Source: Armatimonadota bacterium (GTDB taxonomy: Bacteria; Armatimonadota; UBA10988; DTZQ01). Taken from it: a stretch of 7,871 nt of DNA. Shown in pieces: positions 1 through 6,124 of this stretch; positions within the stretch are counted from its first letter, which is position 1; each line of letters begins with the position of its first letter. Position numbers and translations under genes: made by a program. The notes under the pieces are model-generated. The model searched no databases. It had not been told where the DNA came from and saw only the letters and a list, made by a program, of their open reading frames with translations. The DNA lies in assembly GCA_012961305.1 (NCBI GenBank), contig DTZQ01000155.1, forward strand, positions 1 through 7,871, read 5' to 3'.

Positions 1-1203
1 CAGGGCATCCCGGTTGCCGCAGACGGCTCGCCCGCGCCCGACGGCTCCGCGCCCTTAGACGATGGGATTCTCAAGTGTGAAGATGGCCTGGTCTTGGACT
101 GGGTTCGCGACCGGCAGCCCATTGACGAGCGCCACCGGGTATTTCTGGAGCCCATCTCCGACGAACTGCGGGAACTGGTTTTGAAGGGCCTTTTCTTCCT
201 CTGCCAACAGCAGCGCATTCCCTTGCCCGTACTCTGGTACTGGCCGGGCGACTTGACGGCGGTGGCCCACCTGTCCCACGACTCCGACGGCAACGACCCG
301 GATTTGGCCTGGGAACTGCTGCGGGTGACGAAAGAGTTAGAGGTACGCAGTACCTGGTGCATTCTCTACCCAGGCGGTTACAGCCCTCAGTTCTACCGCA
401 CCCTGCAGGAGGAGGGCTACGAAATCGCGCTCCACTTCGACGGACACACGGGGGGATTGCACACCCATTGGCGCGAGGAGGACTTTGGCCTCCAGTACGA
501 CTGGCTGCGGGAGATGGCCCGTTTGGAGCACATCCTCACCAACAAAAACCACTACACCCGCTGGGAGGGTCGGCTGGAGTTTTACCGCTGGTGTGAAAAC
601 TTGGGGGTACAGTGCGACCAAACGAAGGGGCCCAGCAAGCGAGGTACCATTGGCTATGCCTTAGGGGGCAGTCATCCTTGGTTCCCGCTGGACGACGAGG
701 GTGAAACTCCCCGCTTCTTGGACGTGCTGGAAATCGCTCCGCTGACTCAGGATTTGGTCGTCACCTGCCCGCCCGAGTTCGGCCCGCCGCTGGTGGACAG
801 CGCTGCCCGCCACTATGGAGTAGCCCATTTCCTGTTCCATCCTGCCCACATTCGCAAGCCCGCCGTGGCCGATTCGCTGCGGATGGTGGTGGACTATGCG
901 CGGGAGCGGGGGTTAGTTTGGTGGACCGCGGAACGGCTTAACCGCTGGGAGCGCCAGCGGCGCAACGTGCAGGTGGAGGAGTGGGAAAGTACCGATACTC
1001 ACCTGCGTTGCCGATTTCACGCCGGCCAGGAATTGACCAACGCTGCCCTGCTCCTGTTGCGTCCTCCCGGCCGGGAAGTGCGCGTAACAGTGGATGGACG
1101 CCCGGCTCGGGAAGAAACTGTCGAACGCTACGGTTTCCGTTTCGCCAAGGTGAACCTGGACTTGCGAGCGGGTACAGTAGTGGAGGCGGAGGTGGCGTTT
1201 TGA
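1..1203 (+). CDS. Polysaccharide deacetylase-like protein (CE4/NodB-type fold), 5' end missing
   Basis: The frame is open from base 1 with no start that must be real, so the gene begins left of the window; about 400 C-terminal residues are visible, ending at TGA 1201-1203. Counting from the window edge, a SHDSD motif at about residues 92-96 resembles the metal-binding DD motif 1 of NodB-type deacetylases. A segment at about 140-156 (GYEIALHFDGH, then HTHW) resembles the His-rich motif 2. FHPAHIRKP at about 279-287, followed by a YARERGLVWWTAERLNRW helix/strand, resembles the family's C-terminal core. The last 90 or so residues look like a beta-rich add-on domain (VQVEEW... to VEAEVAF). The family removes N- or O-acyl groups from surface or storage polysaccharides with a divalent metal. 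The exact substrate is unknown, and a related polysaccharide hydrolase role is possible. It converges on the minus-strand operon with a 5-base gap to that operon's last stop codon. Confidence 0.72.
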   Translation, partial: QGIPVAADGSPAPDGSAPLDDGILKCEDGLVLDWVRDRQPIDERHRVFLEPISDELRELVLKGLFFLCQQQRIPLPVLWYWPGDLTAVAHLSHDSDGNDPDLAWELLRVTKELEVRSTWCILYPGGYSPQFYRTLQEEGYEIALHFDGHTGGLHTHWREEDFGLQYDWLREMARLEHILTNKNHYTRWEGRLEFYRWCENLGVQCDQTKGPSKRGTIGYALGGSHPWFPLDDEGETPRFLDVLEIAPLTQDLVVTCPPEFGPPLVDSAARHYGVAHFLFHPAHIRKPAVADSLRMVVDYARERGLVWWTAERLNRWERQRRNVQVEEWESTDTHLRCRFHAGQELTNAALLLLRPPGREVRVTVDGRPAREETVERYGFRFAKVNLDLRAGTVVEAEVAF

Positions 1204-1208
1204 CGGGG

Positions 1209-1625
1209 CTAAAGCCTCTGACTCCAGAGGGTGTCCTCTGGCCAGCGGTAGGTAACGGTGTAATGGGGACGGGGGTCTTCGCCGGGTTCGAGGAAGAGTT
1301 CCCCCCGCAGGGTCAACCAACTGTGGCCCTCTAACTGCTGGCCAACGCGGCGCACGCCAAAGTGCAGCACTACGGGAAGGCCCCGCTGGCGAAGTAGGCG
1401 CAGCAACACCAGACAGCGGCGCAGACAGGTGCGCCGGTAGAGGGGTAGGCGAAGGCTTTGGAGGGCATCTACCGCCTGTACTAAACGTTCAATTTCGGCC
1501 GAACTGGCAGCAGTTTGGGGGAGACGACGAGGGGTAAGCAATCGCAGCGTCAAGGGCAACGGCAGTAGCCGTACTAACAGGGCCGTAAGGGGCAGCAGTA
1601 GAAGCAAGCGCAAGGTTAACCACAC
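1209..1625 (-). CDS. Transglutaminase-like small protein, lasso peptide biosynthesis B2 (McjB C-terminal) type
   Basis: I take the GTG at 1625 as the start, giving 138 residues. A strong GGGGAGG site lies 8 bases upstream, and the GTG follows the amidohydrolase TAA by 5 bases. An in-frame ATG at 1649 would add 8 residues but has no ribosome site and would overlap the upstream gene. Residues 1-30 are a Leu-rich hydrophobic segment, probably a membrane anchor. The core has TCLRRCLVLLRLLRQRGLPVVLHFGVRR (about 66-93), matching the McjB pattern in which Cys67 would be the nucleophile and a Gly follows 15 residues later. Next comes EGHSW (99-103), whose His101 would be the catalytic His. The acid residue is not clear; Glu109, Glu113, Glu116 and Asp117 are nearby candidates. 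In lasso peptide systems B2 proteins cut the leader peptide once B1/RRE has bound it. Here it is the last gene of an operon that starts with a PqqD-like protein, which supports such a pairing. Confidence 0.75.
   Translation of the reverse strand: MWLTLRLLLLLPLTALLVRLLPLPLTLRLLTPRRLPQTAASSAEIERLVQAVDALQSLRLPLYRRTCLRRCLVLLRLLRQRGLPVVLHFGVRRVGQQLEGHSWLTLRGELFLEPGEDPRPHYTVTYRWPEDTLWSQRL
1215..1241. repeat. Overlapping alternative hairpins between convergent genes
   Basis: Three arms of the same CCTCTG/CAGAGG element lie in a row. CCTCTG (1215-1220) can pair with CAGAGG (1225-1230) across a 4-base loop. CCAGAGG (1224-1230) can instead pair with CCTCTGG (1235-1241), also across a 4-base loop. The two hairpins share the middle arm and exclude each other. 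The site lies just after the deacetylase stop and inside the last codons of the convergent McjB-like gene. There is no clear T-run on either side (only CTTT on the minus strand), so a bidirectional terminator is possible but not proven. Confidence 0.45.
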
Positions 1626-1630
1626 CGCAG

Positions 1631-2653
1631 TTACCTCCCCAAAATCCATCGTTGGGCGTTGCGAAAATAGAGTCTTTCCAGTACTTCCCGGGGCAAATCA
1701 CAAGCCCTAACCGTCCAGTGGCCCTGGATGGGAATGGGATGCGGAAGGTTGCACTCGGCGGTTTCAAAGAAGCGCCAGTGGTCTTGGTAGAACTTCTGGA
1801 TGTGGGCGTCCGTTGCGGTCAGGTCTTGGGGGGCCCCCAGCATAATGGGTTCGCGCACGCCCAAGTCGGTGCCGAACAGGATGCGGTCGGAGAAACGCAT
1901 GAACACTTCCCGCACCCTTTGCGGGTCGTGCCGCCCGATTTCCCCTATCCGGGCCGCCGTGTCAATGAGGTAGTGGGGATATTTCTCCAACATCCCCGCC
2001 AGGTAGTCCAGTTCCTCCGCCGCGTTGCCGAAGTGGACGCCGATGATGGTCGTATGCGGATGGCGGGCGACCACCTTTTCCAGTTGCCGCAGCAGCGTCC
2101 ACCAGTCGTAGGGATATTTCTCCCGGTCTCCGAACCACCAGCCGGGGTTGCGGCTCAGTTCCTCCCAGCGCTCGTTGTCCGGGGTAAGGGGTTCGAAGAA
2201 GGCTTTGGGGTCCGCCGTGTGGAAGGCCACGGGCACGCCAAGTTCGCCGGCCTGGTCGAAAATAGGGGCCAAGCGTTCATCGTCCACTGGGATGAGTTTG
2301 CCCCCCCGGTCGCGGTGTCCCAGACCAAGGGATTTGTGGAGTTTCAGGCCCACCGCCCCGGCTGCGACGGCCCGTTCCAGGGCTTCACTCTCCCGACGGG
2401 CCCAGTTGGGTTCGCCGAAGCCGGTAAAGTCCACCCCGGCGAAGGAATAGAACCGACCGGGATAGCGGGCATACTGCCGAAGTTCGGCGAACAGTTGCTC
2501 TCCCGTGTGGCCATTCAGGCTGACCATGGCCGCCAAGCCGTTGGCCTCCATTATGGCCACCGCCCGGTCGAGCAGGGCCGGGCTTAGGTGGGTGTGAGCA
2601 TCAATGACCGGCATCTCCGCCCGCCACCGAGCATGGGGGGTAGGACTGACCAT
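1631..2653 (-). CDS. Metal-dependent amidohydrolase (Amidohydro_2 family, TIM barrel)
   Basis: The protein has 340 residues from the ATG at 2653. The metal-ligand set of the family is intact: IDAHTH (His20, His22), GLKLHK (Lys104/Lys107), AFHTAD (His145), GVHFGN (His207) and FGTDLG (Asp263). Members are cytoplasmic TIM-barrel hydrolases or decarboxylases that act on amides, lactones or carboxylates; the substrate cannot be read from the sequence. The start is uncertain. The ATG at 2653 follows the ATPase stop by 17 bases but has no close Shine-Dalgarno site. Met14 at 2614 begins exactly at the usual MPVIDAHTH family N-terminus and is preceded by a GGTGG-like site. Being fourth in the PqqD-permease-ATPase-amidohydrolase-B2 operon suggests a tailoring or hydrolytic step tied to the same product, but this is inference. 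The gene ends 5 bases before the next start. Confidence 0.88.
   Translation of the reverse strand: MVSPTPHARWRAEMPVIDAHTHLSPALLDRAVAIMEANGLAAMVSLNGHTGEQLFAELRQYARYPGRFYSFAGVDFTGFGEPNWARRESEALERAVAAGAVGLKLHKSLGLGHRDRGGKLIPVDDERLAPIFDQAGELGVPVAFHTADPKAFFEPLTPDNERWEELSRNPGWWFGDREKYPYDWWTLLRQLEKVVARHPHTTIIGVHFGNAAEELDYLAGMLEKYPHYLIDTAARIGEIGRHDPQRVREVFMRFSDRILFGTDLGVREPIMLGAPQDLTATDAHIQKFYQDHWRFFETAECNLPHPIPIQGHWTVRACDLPREVLERLYFRNAQRWILGR
1634..1640 (-). promoter_or_regulatory. Ribosome binding site that fixes the McjB-like start
   Basis: On the minus strand GGGGAGG lies 8 bases before the GTG at 1625 and just ahead of the amidohydrolase TAA (1633-1631). This placement suggests translational coupling and argues for the GTG rather than the upstream ATG at 1649. 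Confidence 0.75.
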
Positions 2654-2670
2654 AGGGCATTGGGGAGCGT

Positions 2671-3420
2671 TTACTCTTCCTCTCCCTCCATGCGGCCAAC
2701 TTCGAGTTCGATTTCCTCGCGCTCCTGAATTCGGTCAATCGTCCCGTCGCGAATCCAGACGATGCGGTCGGAGACGTCAATCATCTTCAGGTCGTGCGTG
2801 GCGGAGATGACAGTTACCCCACTCTGCTGGTTCAGATGCCGCAGGAGTTCAATGATTTCCTTGCCGGTTTTCAGGTCGAGGTTACCCGTCGGCTCGTCGG
2901 CCAGCACGATGGAGGGACCATTGGCCAGAGCCCGGGCAATGGCTACCCGCTGCTGCTGTCCGCCGGAGAGTTCGCTGGGTTTGTGGTGTAGACGGTCGCC
3001 CAGGCCCACGATGCGGAGCAACTCCACTCCGCGTTCAATCATCTCGTCATGCGTGGCGCCAGCGAAAATCATAGGCAGGGTGATGTTTTCCAGCGCGGTC
3101 ATCACCGGGATGAGGTTGAAGGTCTGGAAGATGTAGCCGATTTTCCGACAGCGCAGCCAGGCCAACTCGAAAGCGTCTAACTGGGCCATGTCCACCTCAT
3201 CAATGAACACCGTCCCCCGGGTGGGCTTGTCCAATCCGCCAACCATGTTGAACAGCGTGGACTTGCCCGACCCGGAGGGGCCCATGATAGACACATACTC
3301 CCCACGCCAGATGTCCAACTCTATCCCCCGTAAGGCGTGGACAATTACCTCGCCCATCTGGTAGTCCTTGTGCAAATCTTTGGTGCGAACGATGTATTCC
3401 TCTCGTTCCCGCTCGGCCAC
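2671..3420 (-). CDS. ABC transporter ATP-binding protein, LolD/MacB type
   Basis: The 249-residue protein is a full-length single nucleotide-binding domain. Walker A GPSGSGKST is at 47-55, Q-loop Gln99 is in YIFQTFNLIP, the signature LSGGQQQR starts at 151, Walker B IVLADEP is at 171-177 followed by TGNLD, and H-loop His209 is in SATHD. FQTFNLIP and LADEPTGNLD are typical of the LolD/MacB/FtsE branch, which works with FtsX-type permeases. The start is GTG at 3420, preceded by GGGAGGTG with good spacing. The C-terminus carries an acidic tail after the domain (EREEIELEVGRMEGEEE). The gene follows the FtsX-type permease by 43 bases and is clearly its energizing partner. These systems often do mechanotransmission or export rather than import, so export or membrane release of a product is likely. 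The substrate is unknown. Confidence 0.93.
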   Translation of the reverse strand: MAEREREEYIVRTKDLHKDYQMGEVIVHALRGIELDIWRGEYVSIMGPSGSGKSTLFNMVGGLDKPTRGTVFIDEVDMAQLDAFELAWLRCRKIGYIFQTFNLIPVMTALENITLPMIFAGATHDEMIERGVELLRIVGLGDRLHHKPSELSGGQQQRVAIARALANGPSIVLADEPTGNLDLKTGKEIIELLRHLNQQSGVTVISATHDLKMIDVSDRIVWIRDGTIDRIQEREEIELEVGRMEGEEE

Positions 3421-3463
3421 AGGAGCACCTCCCTTCTAAACTCGCTTAGGGGAATAGTTCCCT

Positions 3464-4159
3464 TTAGACCTCCACCCGCAGGGCGGCTGCCGCCGGCATC
3501 TTAGCGGCTTGCATGGCTGGAAGGATGGCCGCGATTATGGCCAAGAAAGTACCCAAAACTACTGACCAGCCAAGGATTAGGACAAATTCGCCCAGGGGAG
3601 GGACAAAATTGTACTTGAAGGAGTACACCAACCACATGCTCAAAATGCCCAAAATGCCGCCCAACAGCGAGCCCAAGAAGCCCAACAAGGCCGATTCGAA
3701 CAGGAACAGTTTCACGATGAACCGGTCGAGGGCTCCCAAACACTTCATAGTGCCAATTTCCCGGAACCGTTCCGTTACGGACATGAGCATAGAATTGGCG
3801 ATGCCGACTACGGAAACCAACAGGGCCATGACCACCAGCCAGATTTGCCGTGCTTGCAGGGACAGGTCAGGCGTTTCCTGAGCCGCCCGCATGATGGCCG
3901 CGGAGGTCATTACGGAGGCGAAGAAAGCGATGCCCAAGAAGACGCCCGAAGCAGTAATGGCTGCCCGGCCCAAGCGAATATAGATGCTCCGCCAGCACAT
4001 CCGAAAGGCCACGTTGTTGGGCAGTTGAATAATGCGTTCAATTTTCTCCGTAGCCTGGAACTGACGCACGATTTGCGCCAGCCGTTCCATATCGTATTCC
4101 TCGGTCTCCTCACCCCGCAGTATCTCCAGGGTTTTTTCCTCTTTGGTTTGCTTCCTCAT
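3464..4159 (-). CDS. FtsX-type ABC permease, minimal four-helix form
   Basis: The protein has 231 residues, with an ATG at 4159 that forms an ATGA overlap with the PqqD-like stop and a strong AAGGAGGTGA site upstream. Residues 1-65 are charged and probably cytoplasmic. Four hydrophobic segments follow at about 66-89, 106-127, 152-180 and 191-214. The FtsX domain signature is clear: SVTERFREIGTMKCLGA (127-143), FESALLGFLGSLLGG (154-168) and a C-terminal ILPAMQAAKMPAAAALRVEV. MacB/LolC-type permeases normally carry a periplasmic domain of about 200 residues between helices 1 and 2; here that loop is only about 16 residues. The protein therefore lacks the usual substrate or partner domain, which could be supplied by another subunit. 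It probably works as a homodimer with the downstream ATPase. The short form looks intact rather than broken, since both ends and the signature segments are present. Confidence 0.88.
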   Translation of the reverse strand: MRKQTKEEKTLEILRGEETEEYDMERLAQIVRQFQATEKIERIIQLPNNVAFRMCWRSIYIRLGRAAITASGVFLGIAFFASVMTSAAIMRAAQETPDLSLQARQIWLVVMALLVSVVGIANSMLMSVTERFREIGTMKCLGALDRFIVKLFLFESALLGFLGSLLGGILGILSMWLVYSFKYNFVPPLGEFVLILGWSVVLGTFLAIIAAILPAMQAAKMPAAAALRVEV

Positions 4160-4593
4160 TGGTCACCTCCTTGCCCCGAGGGTTGGGAAGGGCGCGCGGG
4201 TTCACTTTCCAGGGCTAACCCTACCAACCCCCGTTGGGCTAACGTCCTTAAGTAGTGAGTCAGGGAAACCTCTGCTTCTTTCCGGTTCAATTTATGCCTC
4301 GCGGTGAGGAAGTCAATGAGGTCCTGAACGGTGTGCTCTCCGTCACAGCGATGCCATACTTCGGAACCCACCTCGTCCAGCGCAATCTCCCGCTTGTCAG
4401 GAGCCCGAAACAGGATTTTAATTAGGCGCATCCAACGAGTGTAGTGCAGAGGCACGGTCAACTGCACTTCCCCCTCCTCGTTCACCCGCCATTCTACTAC
4501 GGGATTGCGAATGGGACGGGCGTTCAGGGCCTCCTCCCGCGAAAGTTGCGGTTTTTCCTTCCTCCGAAACAGTTTAGGTATCGGTATGCGCAT
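4156..4593 (-). CDS. PqqD-like protein (RiPP recognition element fold)
   Basis: The protein has 145 residues from the ATG at 4593. The PqqD pattern is clear in the second half: ALDEVGSEVWHRCDGEHTVQDLIDFL at 71-96, then EAEVSLTHYLRTLAQRGLVGL at 106-126. This matches the winged-helix plus C-terminal helices that bind RiPP leader peptides. The first 14 residues are basic (MRIPIPKLFRRKEK) and may touch membrane or RNA. An extension at 29-65 (PVVEWRVNEEGEVQLTVPL onward) precedes the core, and a Pro/Gly/Gln-rich tail ends the protein. At 145 residues it is longer than PqqD proper (about 90). It leads the operon and overlaps the permease gene by 4 bases. There is no strong Shine-Dalgarno site right before this ATG; an in-frame TGA lies one codon upstream, ending a six-codon mini-ORF that does have one. 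No pqqA, pqqC or pqqE gene is present, so a PQQ role is not supported. Confidence 0.82.
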   Translation of the reverse strand: MRIPIPKLFRRKEKPQLSREEALNARPIRNPVVEWRVNEEGEVQLTVPLHYTRWMRLIKILFRAPDKREIALDEVGSEVWHRCDGEHTVQDLIDFLTARHKLNRKEAEVSLTHYLRTLAQRGLVGLALESEPARPSQPSGQGGDQ

Positions 4594-4596
4594 GGT

Positions 4597-4626
4597 TCAA
4601 AAGGCAAACTGCTTCATTCTTCCCCC
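4597..4626 (-). promoter_or_regulatory. Six-codon upstream ORF with ribosome site before the PqqD-like gene
   Basis: On the minus strand GGGGGAAG (4626-4619) precedes an ATG at 4617 that reads MKQFAF and stops at TGA 4599-4597. That stop is in frame with the PqqD-like start and only one codon (ACC) before it. Ribosomes may load at the mini-ORF and re-initiate at 4593, which would explain the lack of a clear site for the gene itself. Alternatively the TGA is a sequence error or nonsense change and the true N-terminus is at 4617. Confidence 0.4.
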
Positions 4627-4709
4627 GTTTCAGGCTCAATGACCTGGACTTTTGCCGCTTTGTGTCCGTTACCCAGGGCAGAGTATAAGCAAAAACTATT
4701 TCTCTTCAA
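4614..4709 (-). CDS. Possible 31-residue leader or precursor peptide ORF (weak)
   Basis: This frame is open in the operon's 5' leader from a TTG at 4709 to TGA at 4616-4614. The second half reads GHKAAKVQVIEPETGEE, charged and protein-like in composition. The N-terminal half is AT-rich because it runs through promoter DNA. The TTG sits about where the first promoter would start transcription, so translation would be leaderless or start further in; I see no Shine-Dalgarno site. Its place just ahead of a PqqD-like gene makes it the only candidate RiPP precursor in the window, but it lacks a lasso-type leader motif or a recognisable core. It may be chance. Confidence 0.2.
   Translation of the reverse strand: MKRNSFCLYSALGNGHKAAKVQVIEPETGEE
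4682..4709 (-). promoter_or_regulatory. Second sigma-70-type promoter for the PqqD-like operon
   Basis: On the minus strand TTGAAG (4709-4704) and TATACT (4687-4682) are separated by 16 bases. The predicted start is near 4675, giving a leader of about 80 bases before the PqqD-like ATG. It lies just downstream of the stronger promoter at 4743-4715. Confidence 0.5.
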
Positions 4710-4714
4710 GAAGT

Positions 4715-4743
4715 ATTGTACTCCATTAACCCGCTTTTGTCAA
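4715..4743 (-). promoter_or_regulatory. Main sigma-70-type promoter for the PqqD-like operon
   Basis: On the minus strand a perfect TTGACA (4743-4738) and TACAAT (4720-4715, one mismatch) are separated by exactly 17 bases. Transcription would start near 4708 and run through all five genes down to 1209. No terminator is seen between the larA-type gene end (4819) and this promoter, so read-through from upstream is also possible. Confidence 0.75.
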
Positions 4744-4818
4744 GTCCTGCAAATCGCATCCCTCTCAAAACACAATCAATATCTGTGGCTGGGGCAGAAG
4801 ACCAACCTGAGCCAGGGA

Positions 4819-6090
4819 TTACTCCACATAGGGTATCAAATACGGCCCAGCCGGAATGACGGCGATGGTGGCGTGTGGCCCGTGCTTGGCCAGGGCCTGC
4901 TGGACGCCCTCCTCTACCGAGGGCACCGGAGTGACCAGGCATTGGGCCATTTCCTCCGGCGGCACGCCCTCCTCGTAGATTAGCACCTCACCCCGGCGCA
5001 GCACCCGCGCCAGCATCTCCACCTCCCACTGGTCCTTGAGGAAGAAACCAGGCTGCAGGATTTTCTGCAGGAACTCCTCAATGTGGTTGGTTTCCATAAG
5101 CATCTGGGTGAACTCCGGCCCACCGATGCCCTCACTAAGTTCCGCCGCCTCTATCACCGTGCCCCCGGGCTTGAGGATGGGCAGGGCTCCCACCAACCCC
5201 TTCACCGCTTGGTAGAAGGTAGCGTCCAGCGGATACCCCGCGCTGGTGGTGACTACAATGTCCACCGGCTCCGGCACCGGCACCCTGCAGAACTGCTCCG
5301 CAAAGGCCACCCCGGCCAGATGGGCCTCCTCCAAGTCCCCGGCGAACACTCCTGCAATGCGCCGCTGCTGGTCAATGACCACGTTGAGGCTGAAGTCCAC
5401 CCCCGCCAGGTGCGCCACCTCCAGGGCCATTTCGTGACAGGGATTGCCCTCCAGAATGCCGTTGGTGGCCCGCTCGTCTTCCAGAAGCGCGGGACTGTGA
5501 AAGTAATAAACGGTTTTGAGGGCAGTGATGCCGGGACAGACAATTTTCCGTCCGCCTGACCAACCGGCCATGAAATGGGGTTCGATGAGGCCGGTAATGA
5601 TTTTCAAGTCCGCCTCCAGATAGGTCTTATTCACGTAAACTTCGACCCCCCGGCTGGTTCGGCCCACGTATCCCTGTTCCGCCTCGTTGCGAGCCTCGTG
5701 GTTGACCACCCGGTAGGTGCGGGCGAGGTCCGCACCAATCATTTCCTCCAGTTCTGCACCCCAGTTGGGCCGATGGCTGCCAGTAGCAATGAGCAAGGTA
5801 ATGTCCTCCTTGGCCAAGCCGCTGCTTTCCAAGCACTCCAACAAAGGGGGCAAAATGATTTTGTTGGGCACCGGGCGGGTGATGTCACAGACGACGACGC
5901 AGGCCTTGCGGGCCGGTCGAGCCAGTTCCGCCAAAGGCCGCCCCCCAATGGGATGGCGCAGGGACTCCGCCACCGCCTCCCTCGGGGCCTCCAGCGGAGT
6001 CATGGGTTTCAATTCCAGCACCTGCCGCACATTGGCGTCCGGCAAATCCACTACCAACCCCTGGCGTCCATATTCCAGTCCTACTTTCAT
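4819..6090 (-). CDS. larA: LarA-family protein (nickel-pincer lactate racemase family)
   Basis: The protein has 423 residues from the ATG at 6090, close to the 424 of the Lactiplantibacillus plantarum enzyme. GGGGAG lies 5 bases ahead of this ATG; the in-frame GTG at 6096 overlaps that site and is less likely. The family's key residues are visible (numbered from the ATG): Asp69/Arg72 in CDITRP, His106 in ATGSHRP, His172 in EPHFMAGWSGG, Lys182 in GGRKIVCPG (the lysine that binds the nickel-pincer nucleotide), His198 in YYFHSP, and Gln294/Lys297 in YQAVKG. LarA racemizes lactate through hydride transfer on a Ni-pincer cofactor in the cytoplasm. Relatives act on other 2-hydroxy acids or sugar acids, so the substrate is not certain. 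The cofactor genes larB, larC and larE are not in the window. It is transcribed alone from a perfect promoter and is divergent to the secreted protein gene. Confidence 0.88.
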   Translation of the reverse strand: MKVGLEYGRQGLVVDLPDANVRQVLELKPMTPLEAPREAVAESLRHPIGGRPLAELARPARKACVVVCDITRPVPNKIILPPLLECLESSGLAKEDITLLIATGSHRPNWGAELEEMIGADLARTYRVVNHEARNEAEQGYVGRTSRGVEVYVNKTYLEADLKIITGLIEPHFMAGWSGGRKIVCPGITALKTVYYFHSPALLEDERATNGILEGNPCHEMALEVAHLAGVDFSLNVVIDQQRRIAGVFAGDLEEAHLAGVAFAEQFCRVPVPEPVDIVVTTSAGYPLDATFYQAVKGLVGALPILKPGGTVIEAAELSEGIGGPEFTQMLMETNHIEEFLQKILQPGFFLKDQWEVEMLARVLRRGEVLIYEEGVPPEEMAQCLVTPVPSVEEGVQQALAKHGPHATIAVIPAGPYLIPYVE

Positions 6091-6124
6091 GGTCACTCCC
6101 CATAACGGTCCGAACTTTTAGGAG

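Noticed and set aside
1652..2587. A 311-codon open frame on the plus strand
   Set aside because: It is antisense to the amidohydrolase, whose metal-binding motifs are intact; its translation has no recognisable motif, and open antisense frames are common at this base composition.
3450..3462. GGGAA-TAG-TTCCC mini hairpin between permease and ATPase genes
   Set aside because: The stem has five base pairs and no T-run, and the next gene has a strong ribosome site, so a terminator is unlikely.
4156..4593. PQQ biosynthesis role for the PqqD-like gene
   Set aside because: There is no pqqA, pqqB, pqqC or pqqE in the window, the protein is longer than PqqD, and its neighbours are transport and hydrolase genes.
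4744..4818. Terminator after the larA-type gene
   Set aside because: The best stem (TGGCT/AGCCA) has five base pairs, a 19-base loop and no T-run.
4706..4942. A 78-codon minus-strand frame spanning the larA end and the operon promoter
   Set aside because: It starts inside larA in another frame and runs through the -35 and -10 boxes; its Gly/Arg-rich beginning is typical of a shadow frame.
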